From NCBI GenBank assembly GCA_027577595.1, contig JANBRJ010000096.1, positions 1 to 62,772 of the forward strand: DNA of 62,772 nucleotides, given 5' to 3'. The translations under genes and the position numbers were made by a program. Positions 30,748 to 42,100 of this stretch are shown piece by piece. The stretch is from Coemansia sp. RSA 487 (lineage: Eukaryota > Kickxellomycota > Kickxellomycetes > Kickxellales > Kickxellaceae). The notes below the pieces were generated by a model, which searched no databases, was not told the DNA's origin, and worked only from the letters and a program-made list of their open reading frames with translations. Numbering within the stretch: position 1 is the stretch's first letter; every line of letters starts with the position of its first letter.

Positions 30748-31748
30748 AGCACATTGCTTGCCAATCTTTTTTTTAAGTACAAATGTTTGTTTTTATTCTG
30801 TTCTAGTGGGCTTTATCTTTTGAACCAAGAAAAAATTTTTGTCAGACTTTTATTGCAGTAGTTCACTGCATCAACACTATTGATCTGTAACATTGGTAAC
30901 TGTAGAGTATGTACTAGCCTATTGCCAAATTACATCTAGTTCCCAGTGAAGCCACTTGTGCCATGAGGAGGGGTATATAAACGAATAATGGCGTATGCTA
31001 TACAGCAGCCCCGTCATATGAGGCTGGCGTTATGTTTGGATGTATTAGAATGTTTACAGATAGTTTCAGATCAGTACAGACAACAAGCTCACGGGAGTTG
31101 TCAGATCCTAGGAGCTGATAGCTCCTAGTTGCACCATTCCGGAAATCTGGAGTGCTTAAACAGTACTAAAATCTAACCTCTCCTTTTCCACTGTCAAAAA
31201 AGTTGAATCAATAAATATCCATTTCAAAAAACAAGACTTTTTCTTGTACCTCTCCTGCTTTGGGTTGGCCCCTCCCGTTATTCCTATATCCTGACTTTTA
31301 TCTTCTAAATATTCTCTTTTTTTTCTTTCTGCAAGCGCCAAATCAGCTACAGCTTTTACAATATAAAAATTGCAACCACGTCTTTCCGATCAGACAGTGA
31401 CAATATTCCCCGATCAACAAGCCAACAAACAAAAGGCGAAATAAGCAGCATAGCAATAAACATAAATATCTGGTGGCAAATCAGTTGATATACCCGACAG
31501 CATGGTGCAAGCATATGCAAATACGGCTCGCCCAGAACCAACCTGGTGGGAAAACAAAGCGTTGGAGGACACCGCCGTTCAAGAGTTTATCCTTGGTACT
31601 TGAGCAAGACGATGCGTATTGAGGTCGTTTATGACTTGTAAAAAAAATATCCAGGACTCTGAATGTGAAATGTAAAACACTTGCTAGCATAAGCACGCTT
31701 GTCCCGTTGGTAGAAGATCGTTGAGGATATGCGTATTGTTATTTACAG
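30748..31748. other. 1.0-kb spacer with TATA-like site, short frames and a perfect hairpin
   Basis: The space between the 3' ends of two convergent genes holds an unexpected TATA-like site (TATATAAA, 30974-30981) and a 46-codon ATG frame (30988-31128). It also holds a perfect inverted repeat (31108-31128) and a 45-codon plus-strand stretch with coding-like composition (31466-31600, including NTARPEPTWWENKALEDTAV). None matches a family I know. It could be a small unknown gene, a relic, or an old repeat end. Confidence 0.4.
31108..31128. repeat. Perfect 9-bp inverted repeat with 3-nt loop
   Basis: CTAGGAGCT (31108-31116), loop GAT, AGCTCCTAG (31120-31128). Self-complementary on either strand. 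It lies in the convergent intergenic space, not next to a T-run, so it is not a typical terminator. Confidence 0.85.
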
Positions 31749-33863
31749 CTACTTTGACTCTTCTTGAATCTTCTTTACTGCTTCGTCGATACGCCGGAAC
31801 TGCCACTCCCACCGCGAGTCATAGAGGAACGGCCGCAAGTCGAACCGATTGTCATCGGGCGAGTACGTTTCGGCATGGTACGAAGGTGTGATGGTCGTCA
31901 TCTTGTGGCGGTTAATCGAATAGAAGAAGAAAAAGCGCTTTACTTTGCTTGCAATCTGCTCAGCGCTCAATTCCTTGTCTTTCCACAGATGCAGCAATTG
32001 GACGAACATCGAGTACGGGCCGCACCGTTCGATTTTGCGCAGCTTTCCGTACTCGCTCAGCTCATCGTAGGTCATACCCATTTCGTCCTCATCCGTCTGC
32101 GTGTACTCTGAAGAGTATGGCACAAGCTCAGCCGATGGAACAGCCCCCAGGAATTCATCCAGCACAGGGAGTCCCATATGGTCGCGTGCATAAGCGATAT
32201 ACTTGCGTAGATCTGCTTTGCTAACCGACCCGATCGGGTTCAGATCCGCTGACGAGCAATCGTATTTCGTAAAGTATCCGCGCAACGACTCGTCGACGTT
32301 GGCAGACCCCAAGACAAGCAGCGACCTTCTCTTACCCCGTGTCCATGGGAGGAGGACCGCCAAAAGATACGCCAACAGCATGCGCAAGCGCGCCTGGATG
32401 TTCTGGAGCGCCAAATTCTCCGCACTTGATCCGCCATGCACTGCGTACCGCGGCTCCTTCCCAGCAACAAGGACAAAGAGCGCAACAATGGCGGCGACCA
32501 CTGTGTCCATGCACAAGTCGACGTGGTAGCTTCCGAGCTCCGTAGCCAGGTGGCGCGCCCGGTTGCGCGTCTCTGCTGTAGAGTTCTGCGTGCCCATGTA
32601 GCTTGTGTACAGGAGCTGGTTGGCCAGGTCCTTCGCTGTGCTCGGCTCATACGAATCGTCGCCCACTATCCGCTTGACATCGGCCACCGTCTGCATATCG
32701 CCTCGATGGCACGCATCGACCACCAAATGGCACATCGAGTGTACGATCACTGCAGTCGAGCAACTGTCAATCCCACCGCTCAGTGACAAGAAAAACCCGC
32801 CCTGGTTGGACCGTCTCAAGTAGTCCCACAGCCAGCATGCAGGACCCAGATTGATTTCCTCTGCCGGAGTATGGAACCGCGCATTCTCAATAGGCTGCGT
32901 CGGAACCGCCGAGCAATCAAACCCCGCTTGCTCCGCAGACAATGAGAACGCCAGACGCACGCGTGGGTACTTGGTCGCCCCTCTGGCTGCTTGCACGGAC
33001 CGACTGGCACTGGCAGCGCGGAACGACCGCACGGCACTCAAATTGACGGTAGCCACAACGACCTCGACGTCGCCTATCGCAAACTGCTCGCTCATTGCCA
33101 GAACCGCACCATTGGAAAGCACCATCGCAGACCCGTCATAGTACATACGATCGCCGTCACACCCACGCTGGTTTGCATAAAGATAGATGCCGCCGCACTT
33201 GAGCGTGGCCTCGCGGATCAGCTCCACGCGACGATGAAGTTTGCGCAACTCGTGGTGGCTGCCGCTACTGTTGATAATGATTTCGGCGCCATCCAGTGAC
33301 ATCGCGATGTGCGGGCTCTCTGGGGTAAACAGTTCCTCACACAGTTCTACGCCAATGCACGAGTCCTCCGTATCAACTAGAGCGTCACCCATAGGCACGG
33401 TATGCTGGCCCGTAATGCGGGTGATGGATCTGGGCAACACAAAGTCCTCAACGTATGCAGTACGACTCCACATACTGAACCACCGCGGTTCGCGATAGTT
33501 CCCATCGTCTGCTAAATACAATTTGGGCCGGATCAGCACGATTCGTCCGTTGTGGATCAGTATACGGCAATTGTACCGTGTGTTGCGATGCAGCAAGGGC
33601 ATCCCCGTATCTATAAGGATGTCATCTAATGTGCGGTCCGTTAGGAGCTTGGCCAATACGTCCCATGAATGTAATACAGTGTCGCTTTCTAAGAAATGAT
33701 CGTAGCATCCATACCCGGGGATCTCCAGCTCGGGTCCGATGCGTAGTCGTGCCCCCAGCGCTTTCGCTTGAACGATGCTTTCTTTGATCCGTTGGTAGTT
33801 TCCTTCAAAATCCAAAGCCCACTGGTTGAGCACGCATGTTGCGACCGTCGCGTAGTGTACCAT
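31749..33863 (-). CDS. QNS1: Glutamine-dependent NAD+ synthetase
   Basis: The 704-residue product starts at MVHYATVATCVLNQWALDF; an upstream in-frame ATG would add a Phe-rich leader and is not used. It makes NAD+ from deamido-NAD+, ATP and glutamine, the last step of NAD synthesis, in cytosol and nucleus. The N-terminal nitrilase-type glutaminase has the Glu-Lys-Cys triad: GPELEIPGYGCYDHF (Glu near 45), RPKLYLADDGNYRE (Lys near 114) and CIGVELCEELF (Cys near 175). The C-terminal synthetase has the P-loop SLSGGIDSCSTAVI near 355, then GTQNSTAETRNRA, HGGSSAENLALQNIQAR and LGSANVDESLRGYFTKYDCS. Length matches the eukaryotic enzyme (about 700-715). All motifs are intact. It is convergent with the giant gene and divergent from the next gene. 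Confidence 0.96.
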   Translation of the reverse strand: MVHYATVATCVLNQWALDFEGNYQRIKESIVQAKALGARLRIGPELEIPGYGCYDHFLESDTVLHSWDVLAKLLTDRTLDDILIDTGMPLLHRNTRYNCRILIHNGRIVLIRPKLYLADDGNYREPRWFSMWSRTAYVEDFVLPRSITRITGQHTVPMGDALVDTEDSCIGVELCEELFTPESPHIAMSLDGAEIIINSSGSHHELRKLHRRVELIREATLKCGGIYLYANQRGCDGDRMYYDGSAMVLSNGAVLAMSEQFAIGDVEVVVATVNLSAVRSFRAASASRSVQAARGATKYPRVRLAFSLSAEQAGFDCSAVPTQPIENARFHTPAEEINLGPACWLWDYLRRSNQGGFFLSLSGGIDSCSTAVIVHSMCHLVVDACHRGDMQTVADVKRIVGDDSYEPSTAKDLANQLLYTSYMGTQNSTAETRNRARHLATELGSYHVDLCMDTVVAAIVALFVLVAGKEPRYAVHGGSSAENLALQNIQARLRMLLAYLLAVLLPWTRGKRRSLLVLGSANVDESLRGYFTKYDCSSADLNPIGSVSKADLRKYIAYARDHMGLPVLDEFLGAVPSAELVPYSSEYTQTDEDEMGMTYDELSEYGKLRKIERCGPYSMFVQLLHLWKDKELSAEQIASKVKRFFFFYSINRHKMTTITPSYHAETYSPDDNRFDLRPFLYDSRWEWQFRRIDEAVKKIQEESK

Positions 33864-34184
33864 TATAATTTTGAGAATATTGGTAATAAGCGTGTGAGGG
33901 ATGAAGAAAGAAAAAAAGACACATATTTGAGAAAACATATCAAAATATTGGAGATAAGGCTAACCACTCAGCAGAGCCCCCCCTTCCCCTTGCTTCTAGA
34001 CCCAAACTATCTCCCCCCTTTGATCCTGACACTTAATCCTGAAAAGGTGATTGATTACCAAAGCCAACAAAATTTTTGTCCCTTGACCAAAAGGGGACTT
34101 TTTAAAAGGAGGGCCTTACGTCCACGTCCTTTGCGTCCCCTTTGTCCGCTTCTTTAGTACTTCTATAAACTTCCTAAATAGAGC
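33864..34184. other. Divergent promoter region (NAD synthetase / unknown gene)
   Basis: About 320 bp between two divergent start codons. It has C-runs near 33980 and 34015 and a TATAAAC at about 34164, too close to the plus-strand ATG (34185) to be its TATA box. No gene was recognised. Confidence 0.5.
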
Positions 34185-36740
34185 ATGACACTGCAAAAGA
34201 TCACAGATTCAGTCGGACCGTCGTCTCAAGGTGATGAGGCCCTTGCATCAAAGAGACCGCGCACAGAAGAAGATGACGATAGCTCTTATCCCACAGACAC
34301 CCCGCTTTCGAAAACAGCTCTGCAAACTCCAAAGAAAATAGGTGGTAGGAGCAGACCAGCACCCCTGGTGCTTATGTTTGAGCCTGTTGTCATCATGCAT
34401 CAACAGCAGAGCACAGCAAATGTCGATGAAATAAACCAGGACGATATCCGACCGGAAACACGGTCTCTCGGGCTTCTCCTTGTCGACCCTGAAACCAACG
34501 ACTACGCAGAGCCCGAGCTACATGACTGCCGCGTACGCTGCGTGTTCGACAGCATCGAGACGCGCGGCATTGTATACAGGGCCAAACGGATGGCCGCCAA
34601 GCTCGCCCACTATTTGCAAATCGACCGCACACGATACATCCAAGTGTACAGGCACCGGATGCAAGCGCTTCGGGAAACCAAGGCATACAACGACGCTGAT
34701 ATGCAAACGATCCGGGGTCACCTTGCTATGCTCGAGTCCGAAGATTCAGTATATGGCTCTTCTCTTGATGCGCACGATAAGCTGGTGGCGCCCAATAGCC
34801 AGTCCATTATCGATCATGGCGCCTTGCGCATCCGCACAACTGAAAGAGATGTCCAGGAAGCGCTGATCCGCCTCAAATCGCGGTTCTCGTTGTCTCTAGA
34901 TGTTGTCACAAGCGCAGAGTTCCACGCCTTTTGCAAGGCTTCCTATATGGCCCAGAGAGACGGGACAGTGGACCGGCCGTTATCGATAACAGCCGATTCG
35001 TATTTGGATGCCGTCGATCGCTCTGTCGTCGAGAGACGGTTGCTAACGGTCAGACAGCAGATCGGCAGTGCCAAGCATGGCGGCGGATACTCGGTCATTC
35101 TTTACGGCTACCATTATATAATTGGCGTGTTTGTTAGCAGCGCACAGCAGCCGGCCAGCAGTCTCTTTGAGCTGGTTCCTGTAGATGATGCTCAGACTGT
35201 TGCCGACAAGGTAAGTGGCTGTCTGGCGCGTCTGAACTCTGCAATGGCTGACGAGATGGCCAAAGCAAACAGTAATAAGCCCCAGCTTATATCCATAGTC
35301 ACTGCCGGTACCGCACTTGGATTGCATTTGCTTGATGTCCCTATCGTGCATCCTGATCCGCTTTTCCCGACTATCCGCACAGGCTGTACCACGCAAATGC
35401 TCCGTACTGTTGCAAGCAGCCTTTTGAGCTCCAGGCACATGTACACCGAGGAGAATGGCTCCTTTAGCGAGTCAAAAGCGTCAATAGTCGACTGCAGTAT
35501 GTCGCTGATAGAGGTTGCGCGTGCAATAGTAACAAACGAGGAAACGCAAAACGTGTGGACCACCAAGCATCAAGCGTTGGTGCTTCCAAGCACACCAATG
35601 TCAACGGCCAGCTACTTCAGACTGTTCCAGCAGATGGTGTCTGTCGATTACGAGTTCTTGCTGCAGCTAAAAGACTCTGTGGATAACACTGCGAGCCACC
35701 AGTACTTTGATATATTGTTGGATCACGGTAGGGCGCCAATGTTTCTTGCACTCGTTCAAATGTTCGCACTCCTTAATTGGTGCATTACATTGACTACCGA
35801 GCAGCCGTTTACTATGGCCGATCTGGCTGTTCTCTTGGCAAGGTTGGAAGCAACACTCGAGATGCTAGCAAGTGGTGGGATTATCGGTTCTGCGCCAACA
35901 GACGAGATGCAAGCAGTCGCGCGTTACGTATTGTCTGAGTTTCGGGCTGCAATTGCTGTAGAGTTTGGAGGCAAAGATGACTGCAGTCCCCTTTATTGCA
36001 TGCTTCTGGCACACTCGCTATCGCTGTATCCAAGGGACGACACCGTGCGTACGTCGTTCATGCAGCCCCTTAGCTCCTCACAGCTGCTAGAAACCGCACG
36101 ACGGTTGCTCCAGTTTGACGCAATAAACGCAAATGGCCTACATCTCGAGCTTTCAATGCCTGAACTTTACTTGCAATGGGCCGAGTTTCACACGAAAATC
36201 GATTCTATTTGCGGCGGTACCCATTTGGATGAGCTTCCGTCATCGTTTAGCGTGCGCAAGGTAATGGAGCTCGTTGGACTGTTTTCCACCGAGCAGCTGG
36301 ATCGTTTGGGGCCTATGGTTTCCTTATCCACCATTCTGAACGAGATCCCTGTATCTGCTTCGGCTCTTGATGATATGATTCCAAACACATTGGATGGGCT
36401 GACAGATATGGAGCTGAAAGAGCTCGAGATTTCTGTTGCTGACAAACTAAAGCCCCGCAGCTTGGTAACAGGTGGTACGGTTTCTGTGGCTCATAGCCAA
36501 ACTCGGCTACTAACATGTGTTGCGGATTATAACGAAGCACCTATAGCAGGAGCAGCAGAAGATCCATTGACTTCACAACAAGGCATTATAGCTGTGTGGG
36601 ACATTGGTCCAGATGATGCGCCAATAGACCGTCCGCCGGACCGTAATGACGAATTTGCACACAGCAAAAGCAACTGCTCGCTTTCCTTGCTTCTCCGATA
36701 CTTTGATCCACCCAATCTGCAATCGCTGACACCATTTTGA
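34185..36740 (+). CDS. Unrecognised 851-residue protein, probably nuclear
   Basis: Single frame with an ATG at 34185. I do not recognise the family. The N-terminal 60 residues are polar with two basic patches that could be nuclear localisation signals (SKRPRTEEDDDSS and TPKKIGGRSRP). From about residue 60 the protein looks globular: a beta-like start (PAPLVLMFEPVVIMH), a helical part (AKRMAAKLAHYLQIDRTRYI), a second helical part near 215-245 (ERDVQEALIRLKSRFSLSLD), a hydrophobic strand-rich stretch (GGYSVILYGYHYIIGVFV near 305-322), and a mainly helical C-terminal half. No signal peptide, membrane segment or catalytic motif is visible. It is divergent from the NAD synthetase gene and upstream of CBF5 on the same strand. 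The coding frame is convincing by length and composition; a role in a nuclear complex is only a guess from the basic patches. Confidence 0.8.
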   Translation: MTLQKITDSVGPSSQGDEALASKRPRTEEDDDSSYPTDTPLSKTALQTPKKIGGRSRPAPLVLMFEPVVIMHQQQSTANVDEINQDDIRPETRSLGLLLVDPETNDYAEPELHDCRVRCVFDSIETRGIVYRAKRMAAKLAHYLQIDRTRYIQVYRHRMQALRETKAYNDADMQTIRGHLAMLESEDSVYGSSLDAHDKLVAPNSQSIIDHGALRIRTTERDVQEALIRLKSRFSLSLDVVTSAEFHAFCKASYMAQRDGTVDRPLSITADSYLDAVDRSVVERRLLTVRQQIGSAKHGGGYSVILYGYHYIIGVFVSSAQQPASSLFELVPVDDAQTVADKVSGCLARLNSAMADEMAKANSNKPQLISIVTAGTALGLHLLDVPIVHPDPLFPTIRTGCTTQMLRTVASSLLSSRHMYTEENGSFSESKASIVDCSMSLIEVARAIVTNEETQNVWTTKHQALVLPSTPMSTASYFRLFQQMVSVDYEFLLQLKDSVDNTASHQYFDILLDHGRAPMFLALVQMFALLNWCITLTTEQPFTMADLAVLLARLEATLEMLASGGIIGSAPTDEMQAVARYVLSEFRAAIAVEFGGKDDCSPLYCMLLAHSLSLYPRDDTVRTSFMQPLSSSQLLETARRLLQFDAINANGLHLELSMPELYLQWAEFHTKIDSICGGTHLDELPSSFSVRKVMELVGLFSTEQLDRLGPMVSLSTILNEIPVSASALDDMIPNTLDGLTDMELKELEISVADKLKPRSLVTGGTVSVAHSQTRLLTCVADYNEAPIAGAAEDPLTSQQGIIAVWDIGPDDAPIDRPPDRNDEFAHSKSNCSLSLLLRYFDPPNLQSLTPF

Positions 36741-36972
36741 AAATCGCAATCAAAGCCAAATCAAATTACTGTGAAACTTTTTCTTTTTTCTTTTTTTCAT
36801 CACACCTATCTTTTTTCATTTTGCAGCTTTCTTCGTGAGCAAAGTTTCTTTTCCTTTTCTTAGTTTGGTCTGTAAATTGGTCATAATAAAACTTTTGTTT
36901 TTTTTCTATTCCTTTGACTTTCTTCATTCTTTCTTTATTTGTCCTCAACATAAAATCCAGAATAAAAAGGGA

Positions 36973-38430
36973 ATGGCGGGAACCGATTTCACAATTAAGC
37001 CTGAAGCAAAGGGCGCGTCGATTGACACCAGCAAGTGGCCGTATCTGCTGAAGAACTACGACAAGCTCCATGTGCGCACAGGCCACTACACCCCGATCCC
37101 GATGGGAAGCACGCCCCTGAAGCGCGATCTCCAAAACTACCTGCAATACGGAGTGATCAACCTTGACAAACCAGCCAACCCGTCGTCGCACGAAGTAGTG
37201 GCATGGATCCGCCGCATCCTACGCGTCGAGAAGACCGGACACTCGGGTACTTTGGATCCCAAAGTCACCGGTTGCCTTATCGTGTGCATTGACCGTGCCA
37301 CACGTCTGGTCAAGTCGCAGCAAGGAGCCGGTAAAGAGTACGTGTGCATTGTCCGGTTGCACGATGCTATTGAGAACGAGGCGGCAATGGCCAAGGCTGT
37401 CGAGACGCTGACTGGTGCACTTTTCCAGAGACCGCCTCTTATTTCGGCTGTCAAGCGTCAGCTACGTGTGCGTACGATCTACGAGTCCAAGATGATCGAG
37501 TTTGACAATGACCGCCATCTGGGTGTGTTCTGGGCCAGCTGCGAAGCCGGTACATACATGCGCACACTGTGTGTCCACTTGGGACTGCTTTTGGGCGTGG
37601 GCGGCCATATGCAAGAGCTGCGTCGCGTGCGGTCCGGCGCAGTCACTGAAAACGACAACTTGGTCACTATGCATGACGTTCTGGACGCGCAGTGGCTATA
37701 CGACAACACCAAGGACGAAAGCTACTTGCGGCGCATCGTGCGTCCGCTCGAATGGCTGCTGACGGGGTATAAGCGCGTCGTCGTCAAGGACTCGTCTATT
37801 AACGCCATTTGCTACGGCGCCAAGCTGATGGTCCCTGGGCTGTTACGGTTCGAGGACGGCATCGAGATCAACGACGAGGTTGTGCTGATGACTACCAAGG
37901 GTGAGGCCATTGCTATTGCGCTTGCGCAAATGACCACCGCCGTCATGGCCACATGCGACCATGGCGTTGTTGCAAAGATCAAGCGTGTCATTATGGAGCG
38001 TGACACGTATCCGCGCAAATGGGGACTTGGCCCTGTTGCGCAGAAGAAGAAGAAGCTGATCAAGGACGGCAAACTTGACAAGTTTGGCCGCAAGAACGAG
38101 GCAACTCCGGCTGACTGGTCCAAAGGCTACGTTGAATACGATGGCCAAGAACAGCAGGAACAGGATGCGGAGATGAAGCCTGTCGATGCCCCGCCCACTC
38201 CCACCGTCTCTAAGCGCAAGGCTGCCGTAGAGTCGGACAACGAGTCCGATGCTTCCTCCAGCGATGATGACGAAGATGATGACGATGATGCTGGCTCTGC
38301 TGCTGACACCAAGGCGTTGAGGAAAGCTGATAAGAAGGCGAAAAAGGAAGCCAAGAAGGCTGCAAAGAAGGCAAAGAAGGAAGCCAAAATGGAGAAGAAA
38401 GCCAGCAAGGCCAAGAAGGCCAAAAAATAA
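36973..38430 (+). CDS. CBF5: H/ACA snoRNP pseudouridine synthase (dyskerin)
   Basis: The 485-residue product starts [14 protein letters not shown]; the upstream extension needs a GTG and is discarded. It is the catalytic subunit of H/ACA snoRNPs, which turn selected rRNA and snRNA uridines into pseudouridine in the nucleolus. After the DKCLD-type N-terminus comes the TruB-like fold with [19 protein letters not shown] and the catalytic loop [11 protein letters not shown]. Its Asp is residue 95, the same number as in yeast Cbf5. [12 protein letters not shown] and [14 protein letters not shown] follow. The PUA domain spans about 265-345 ([20 protein letters not shown]). The last 90 residues hold an acidic Ser/Asp block (about 415-440) and a Lys-rich KKAKKEAKK tail, as in yeast. 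Complete and typical. Confidence 0.97.
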   Translation: MAGTDFTIKPEAKGASIDTSKWPYLLKNYDKLHVRTGHYTPIPMGSTPLKRDLQNYLQYGVINLDKPANPSSHEVVAWIRRILRVEKTGHSGTLDPKVTGCLIVCIDRATRLVKSQQGAGKEYVCIVRLHDAIENEAAMAKAVETLTGALFQRPPLISAVKRQLRVRTIYESKMIEFDNDRHLGVFWASCEAGTYMRTLCVHLGLLLGVGGHMQELRRVRSGAVTENDNLVTMHDVLDAQWLYDNTKDESYLRRIVRPLEWLLTGYKRVVVKDSSINAICYGAKLMVPGLLRFEDGIEINDEVVLMTTKGEAIAIALAQMTTAVMATCDHGVVAKIKRVIMERDTYPRKWGLGPVAQKKKKLIKDGKLDKFGRKNEATPADWSKGYVEYDGQEQQEQDAEMKPVDAPPTPTVSKRKAAVESDNESDASSSDDDEDDDDDAGSAADTKALRKADKKAKKEAKKAAKKAKKEAKMEKKASKAKKAKK

Positions 38431-39170
38431 TAACCAACTTTCCTCTTTATGCCACTAGTTATCATCCGCTTTTTTTCCTCTTTTTCGTCACATTATAAAT
38501 ATACTGGGAAACCTCTGTTCCAACCGGGCTATCGTCCTATCTGTGTGCGCCAACTGCCGGAGCGAGCTGCTAGGAAATTAGAATAAGTGAGCCCCATTTA
38601 TCGGTCAGTATTTGTTGAGATTTTCTTTAGCCGACAGCTACGAGATTTGCGGGATAGGAAATATAACTCCCTAGCACTGTGCTTAGCCAAACAAAAAATC
38701 TGGATTTCATATCCTAATTAAATAGCTAGAAAGGTGCTAAAAATGTTTTATTTTCTCTGCTATCAAGAGGGGAAAATAAACTGGTGCGGCGAATGAAGCT
38801 AGCCCAGCAGCTTGCTTGCTAATTAAAAATTATACCAAATCTAAATTTATAATGCTCATCTCACGAGGGTTTTCACTATATTTAAACACAGAGGTGTTAA
38901 TTGACTGTACAAATGCTCTAAAATTTTATAAATGAAACAAGGGGTATATATCCGTTTTGCAAAAATAAACACAAGTACAACGCATTAAATGGTCATTAAA
39001 TATAAAGATAAAGGATAGCTGCGGCCACCTTTGCAAAACATCGTGCTTGTGCAATTCAGCAAATTCTGGCATTATAAAAACCTTCACTGCTTCATTTTCA
39101 CAGACTGTAACTTTTTTTTTAAATCCATTTTGTCCTTTTTCTTTATCTCGACAAATAAATATTCATTAGT
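38431..39170. other. Spacer between CBF5 and the ABC transporter
   Basis: About 740 bp of AT-rich sequence. A TATATA at 38945-38950 lies 226 bp before the transporter start and is a possible TATA box; the T-rich run at 39110-39150 is probably leader. No RNA gene or repeat was recognised. Confidence 0.5.
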
Positions 39171-42100
39171 ATGCATTTTATATCAGGGCTTCCAAGGGCT
39201 CTGCTATCTGCTGCATCTACTTATGCAGCTGTATATAGTATCTATAAACTTTCTGCCCATGTGACAAGATTTATACATGCTAGCGATCATACTGGTTTGT
39301 GCGGCGCTTCACCCTGGGCTTGGTCACTCAGCAGTGACTGTTTCCGCGTAGGCTTCCTTTGGCCGGCTCTCCTTCTGCTTGTCTCTGCTATAGCAGGGTC
39401 CGCCTTAGCTCTGTGTATGCTATTCCAAGAAGTTCCAAATGATGAATCAACCTTTGCAACCGACGGAAGTGCACCACTATTCCGCTTCGGCGTTGGAAAC
39501 ATGAAACTACCAGTGCGTCGCCCGCCAGGCGCTACAATCATGCTTGACAACAGGCTACGCATGGGCATCATCGCCGTTTTGCTGCTAGTTGCGCAAACTG
39601 TTTTGTCTCATTTCTGGTGGCAGAATTCTGACTCCTCCAACTCCATGTACTCATTTGCATTGGCGCTAAACGCTGCTTTTATTACAGCTTTGTCCCTTTA
39701 CAATGTTTCCGCTTTTGTGCTAAGCGAGCGGATTTCATATCTGGGGCTTCTCCCTTGGCCAATTTCTATGCCGCTTATTGTACAGCTTTTCTGCAACCTC
39801 ACTGAAGTCTACTTTTCTTTTTTTACTACCGAGACCAACTCCGTGCCAATATTTGGCCGCAGTGCATCGTCGAGGTCAAACTACTTGGTTTCCATAACGG
39901 TACTCAACTTGGCTATGATGGTGGTTCTGGCGCTGGTTCAGCGGCACACCATCTTCCTCCGTCCCATCACTACACCAAGCAGCGAATCCACGGACTGTTA
40001 TTTTGATGCATCCATCGACGAGACAACGCCATTTACATACAAGAACGATTTGAATGAAAGCTACCTTGTTGATACTCCCGAGACCGGTTCTTCTTTATTC
40101 GACAAAGTCATGGTTTCCTGGCCAACCGAGCTATTCTGCAGAGGTGCAGCCACCGGGTTAGAAAACAAGGACATGTACCGGCTCACCAGAAAATATGCTC
40201 CGATTCCCAACTGGAAGCGCTATTTGCGCTTTCGCAATTCCAACCGGACCATGTTTGTGGCCATGTTGCTGACATTTATTCCCGAGGCCATACTAAAGTG
40301 CGTATACACGGTCTCAGTCTCCATACTTAGCTACGCATCGCCGTTCTTCCTCCAGCACATCCTTCGGTACATTGAAAATGCCGACAATGCCGAATATACA
40401 GGCACTTTGCGTAATGCATATCTTTATGTATTCGGTCTTTTGTTCTTCACCATGCTTAATTCGGTTCTTTCCAGGCAAGATGCATGGATATCTGCTTCTG
40501 TGGAAATGAAGATCACTAGTATCCTTGGCGGCGAGCTTTCCGTCAAGACACTCCGTCGTCGTGGCAAGGGTTCTTGGGACAAGCCCAAGACAGATGAGAA
40601 AGATGCATCAGCCAAGACTTCGCAATCATCTTCCGATGAAGGCCGTATTGTGAACCTCATAGGATCCGATTCAGCAATAGTCTCATCCATTCTGTACCAT
40701 GTGAACGATGTGTTTGACCTACCGATATCTCTGGGCTTAGGTCTGTTTTACATTTACAAGCTACTTGGTTTCTCTGCGCTTATTGGGTTGTGTATGGCCT
40801 TTTTGTATATTCCGCTGTCTAAAATCATCTATGACCGCGTAAGGGAAGCCATGAAAGCTCAAAGATTAATGAACGATAAACGCATATCGATGATTACAGA
40901 GGTGCTCCAGGGAATCAAGGCTGTTAAGCTGTTTGGCTGGGAGTCGCGCTTCATGAAGAACATTGCTGAACAACATGACAAACAGTTAAAATATTCTTGG
41001 GTTATATTTGCATGGACAGTTGTCTTAAACGTGGCAGCGGATCTAATGCCCGTTTTTGTGCTTGTCCTTATTCTGTACATGTACACTATCGTATTTGGGA
41101 ATAAGCTCACTGCAGAGATTGCGTTTACATCTCTATCGGTGTTTAATATGGTGTACCAGGAACTCGTTCGCATCAAGGTTTACTTTACCAGCTTTGCCTA
41201 TCTCTTTGTCTCCATCGATCGTATCAACACCTATCTGGGTAGCTCGCATATCCAGGATCTCGAAGAGCGGGTTGCTTCAAACACCGAAAACATGCTTGGT
41301 TTCGAATGTGCCGATTTGGAGTGGATGTCGCCTGAAGAAAAGAACAATGACAACGCTGAAAGTAATACTGCTTTCAGTGGTGCTAACAACACTACTACCA
41401 GAGTTAACAGCCCAGCGACAGAGCAAACGCCACTTATTTCGGGCGAATCGTCATCTACGCCAGTTTCGTTAACTGCCAATGTATCATCTACATCCCTGGC
41501 TAAACTAGACGATGTATCCCCGTTTTCGCTTAAAGGTATTGATGTACAGTTCCCACTTGGTGGGTTTTCGATTGTTGCTGGACCCACAGGAAGTGGCAAA
41601 TCGTCACTTCTTTCGGCACTAATTGGAGAAATGACTCTTACTCGTGGCAGCATAATGGTGCCGACATTAGACTCAAAGATAGCCTCGGCAGGCGAGAGCA
41701 AGTATAAGGATATCGTCGACATTGCCAACGAAGGACTTGCGCTTCATGACATTGCATATGTTGCGCAGGAACCATGGCTGCGCAATGCTACTATTCGCGA
41801 AAATATTCTGTTTGGCGAGACATACGAGAAGGAGCGCTATGAAGAGGTGTTGCGTGTCTGTGCACTTAAGCCCGATCTGCGCATATTGCCGGCTGGTGAT
41901 GAGACAGAAATAGGTGAGCGCGGTGTGACGCTTTCTGGTGGACAGAAACAAAGGCTTACGCTGGCTCGCGCTGTGTACTCCCGCCATCGCATCCTATTGA
42001 TTGACGATTGCCTGTCCGCTGTTGATGCGCACACAGGTAGGCACATTCTAATGGAATGCCTGCTGAGCAGAACCAAGCTGATGCAAGGGCGTACACGGGT

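Noticed and set aside
30890-31130. Possible solitary long terminal repeat (TATA-like box, short transcribed-looking segment, TG start)
   Set aside because: No matching target-site duplication, no second copy in the window and no adjoining element. Kept only as an unexplained segment.
36835-36972. N-terminal extension of CBF5 beginning with a hydrophobic stretch that resembles a membrane signal
   Set aside because: It would need a GTG start and is read from the T-rich leader. CBF5 proteins start near MAGTDF-type sequence and are nucleolar.
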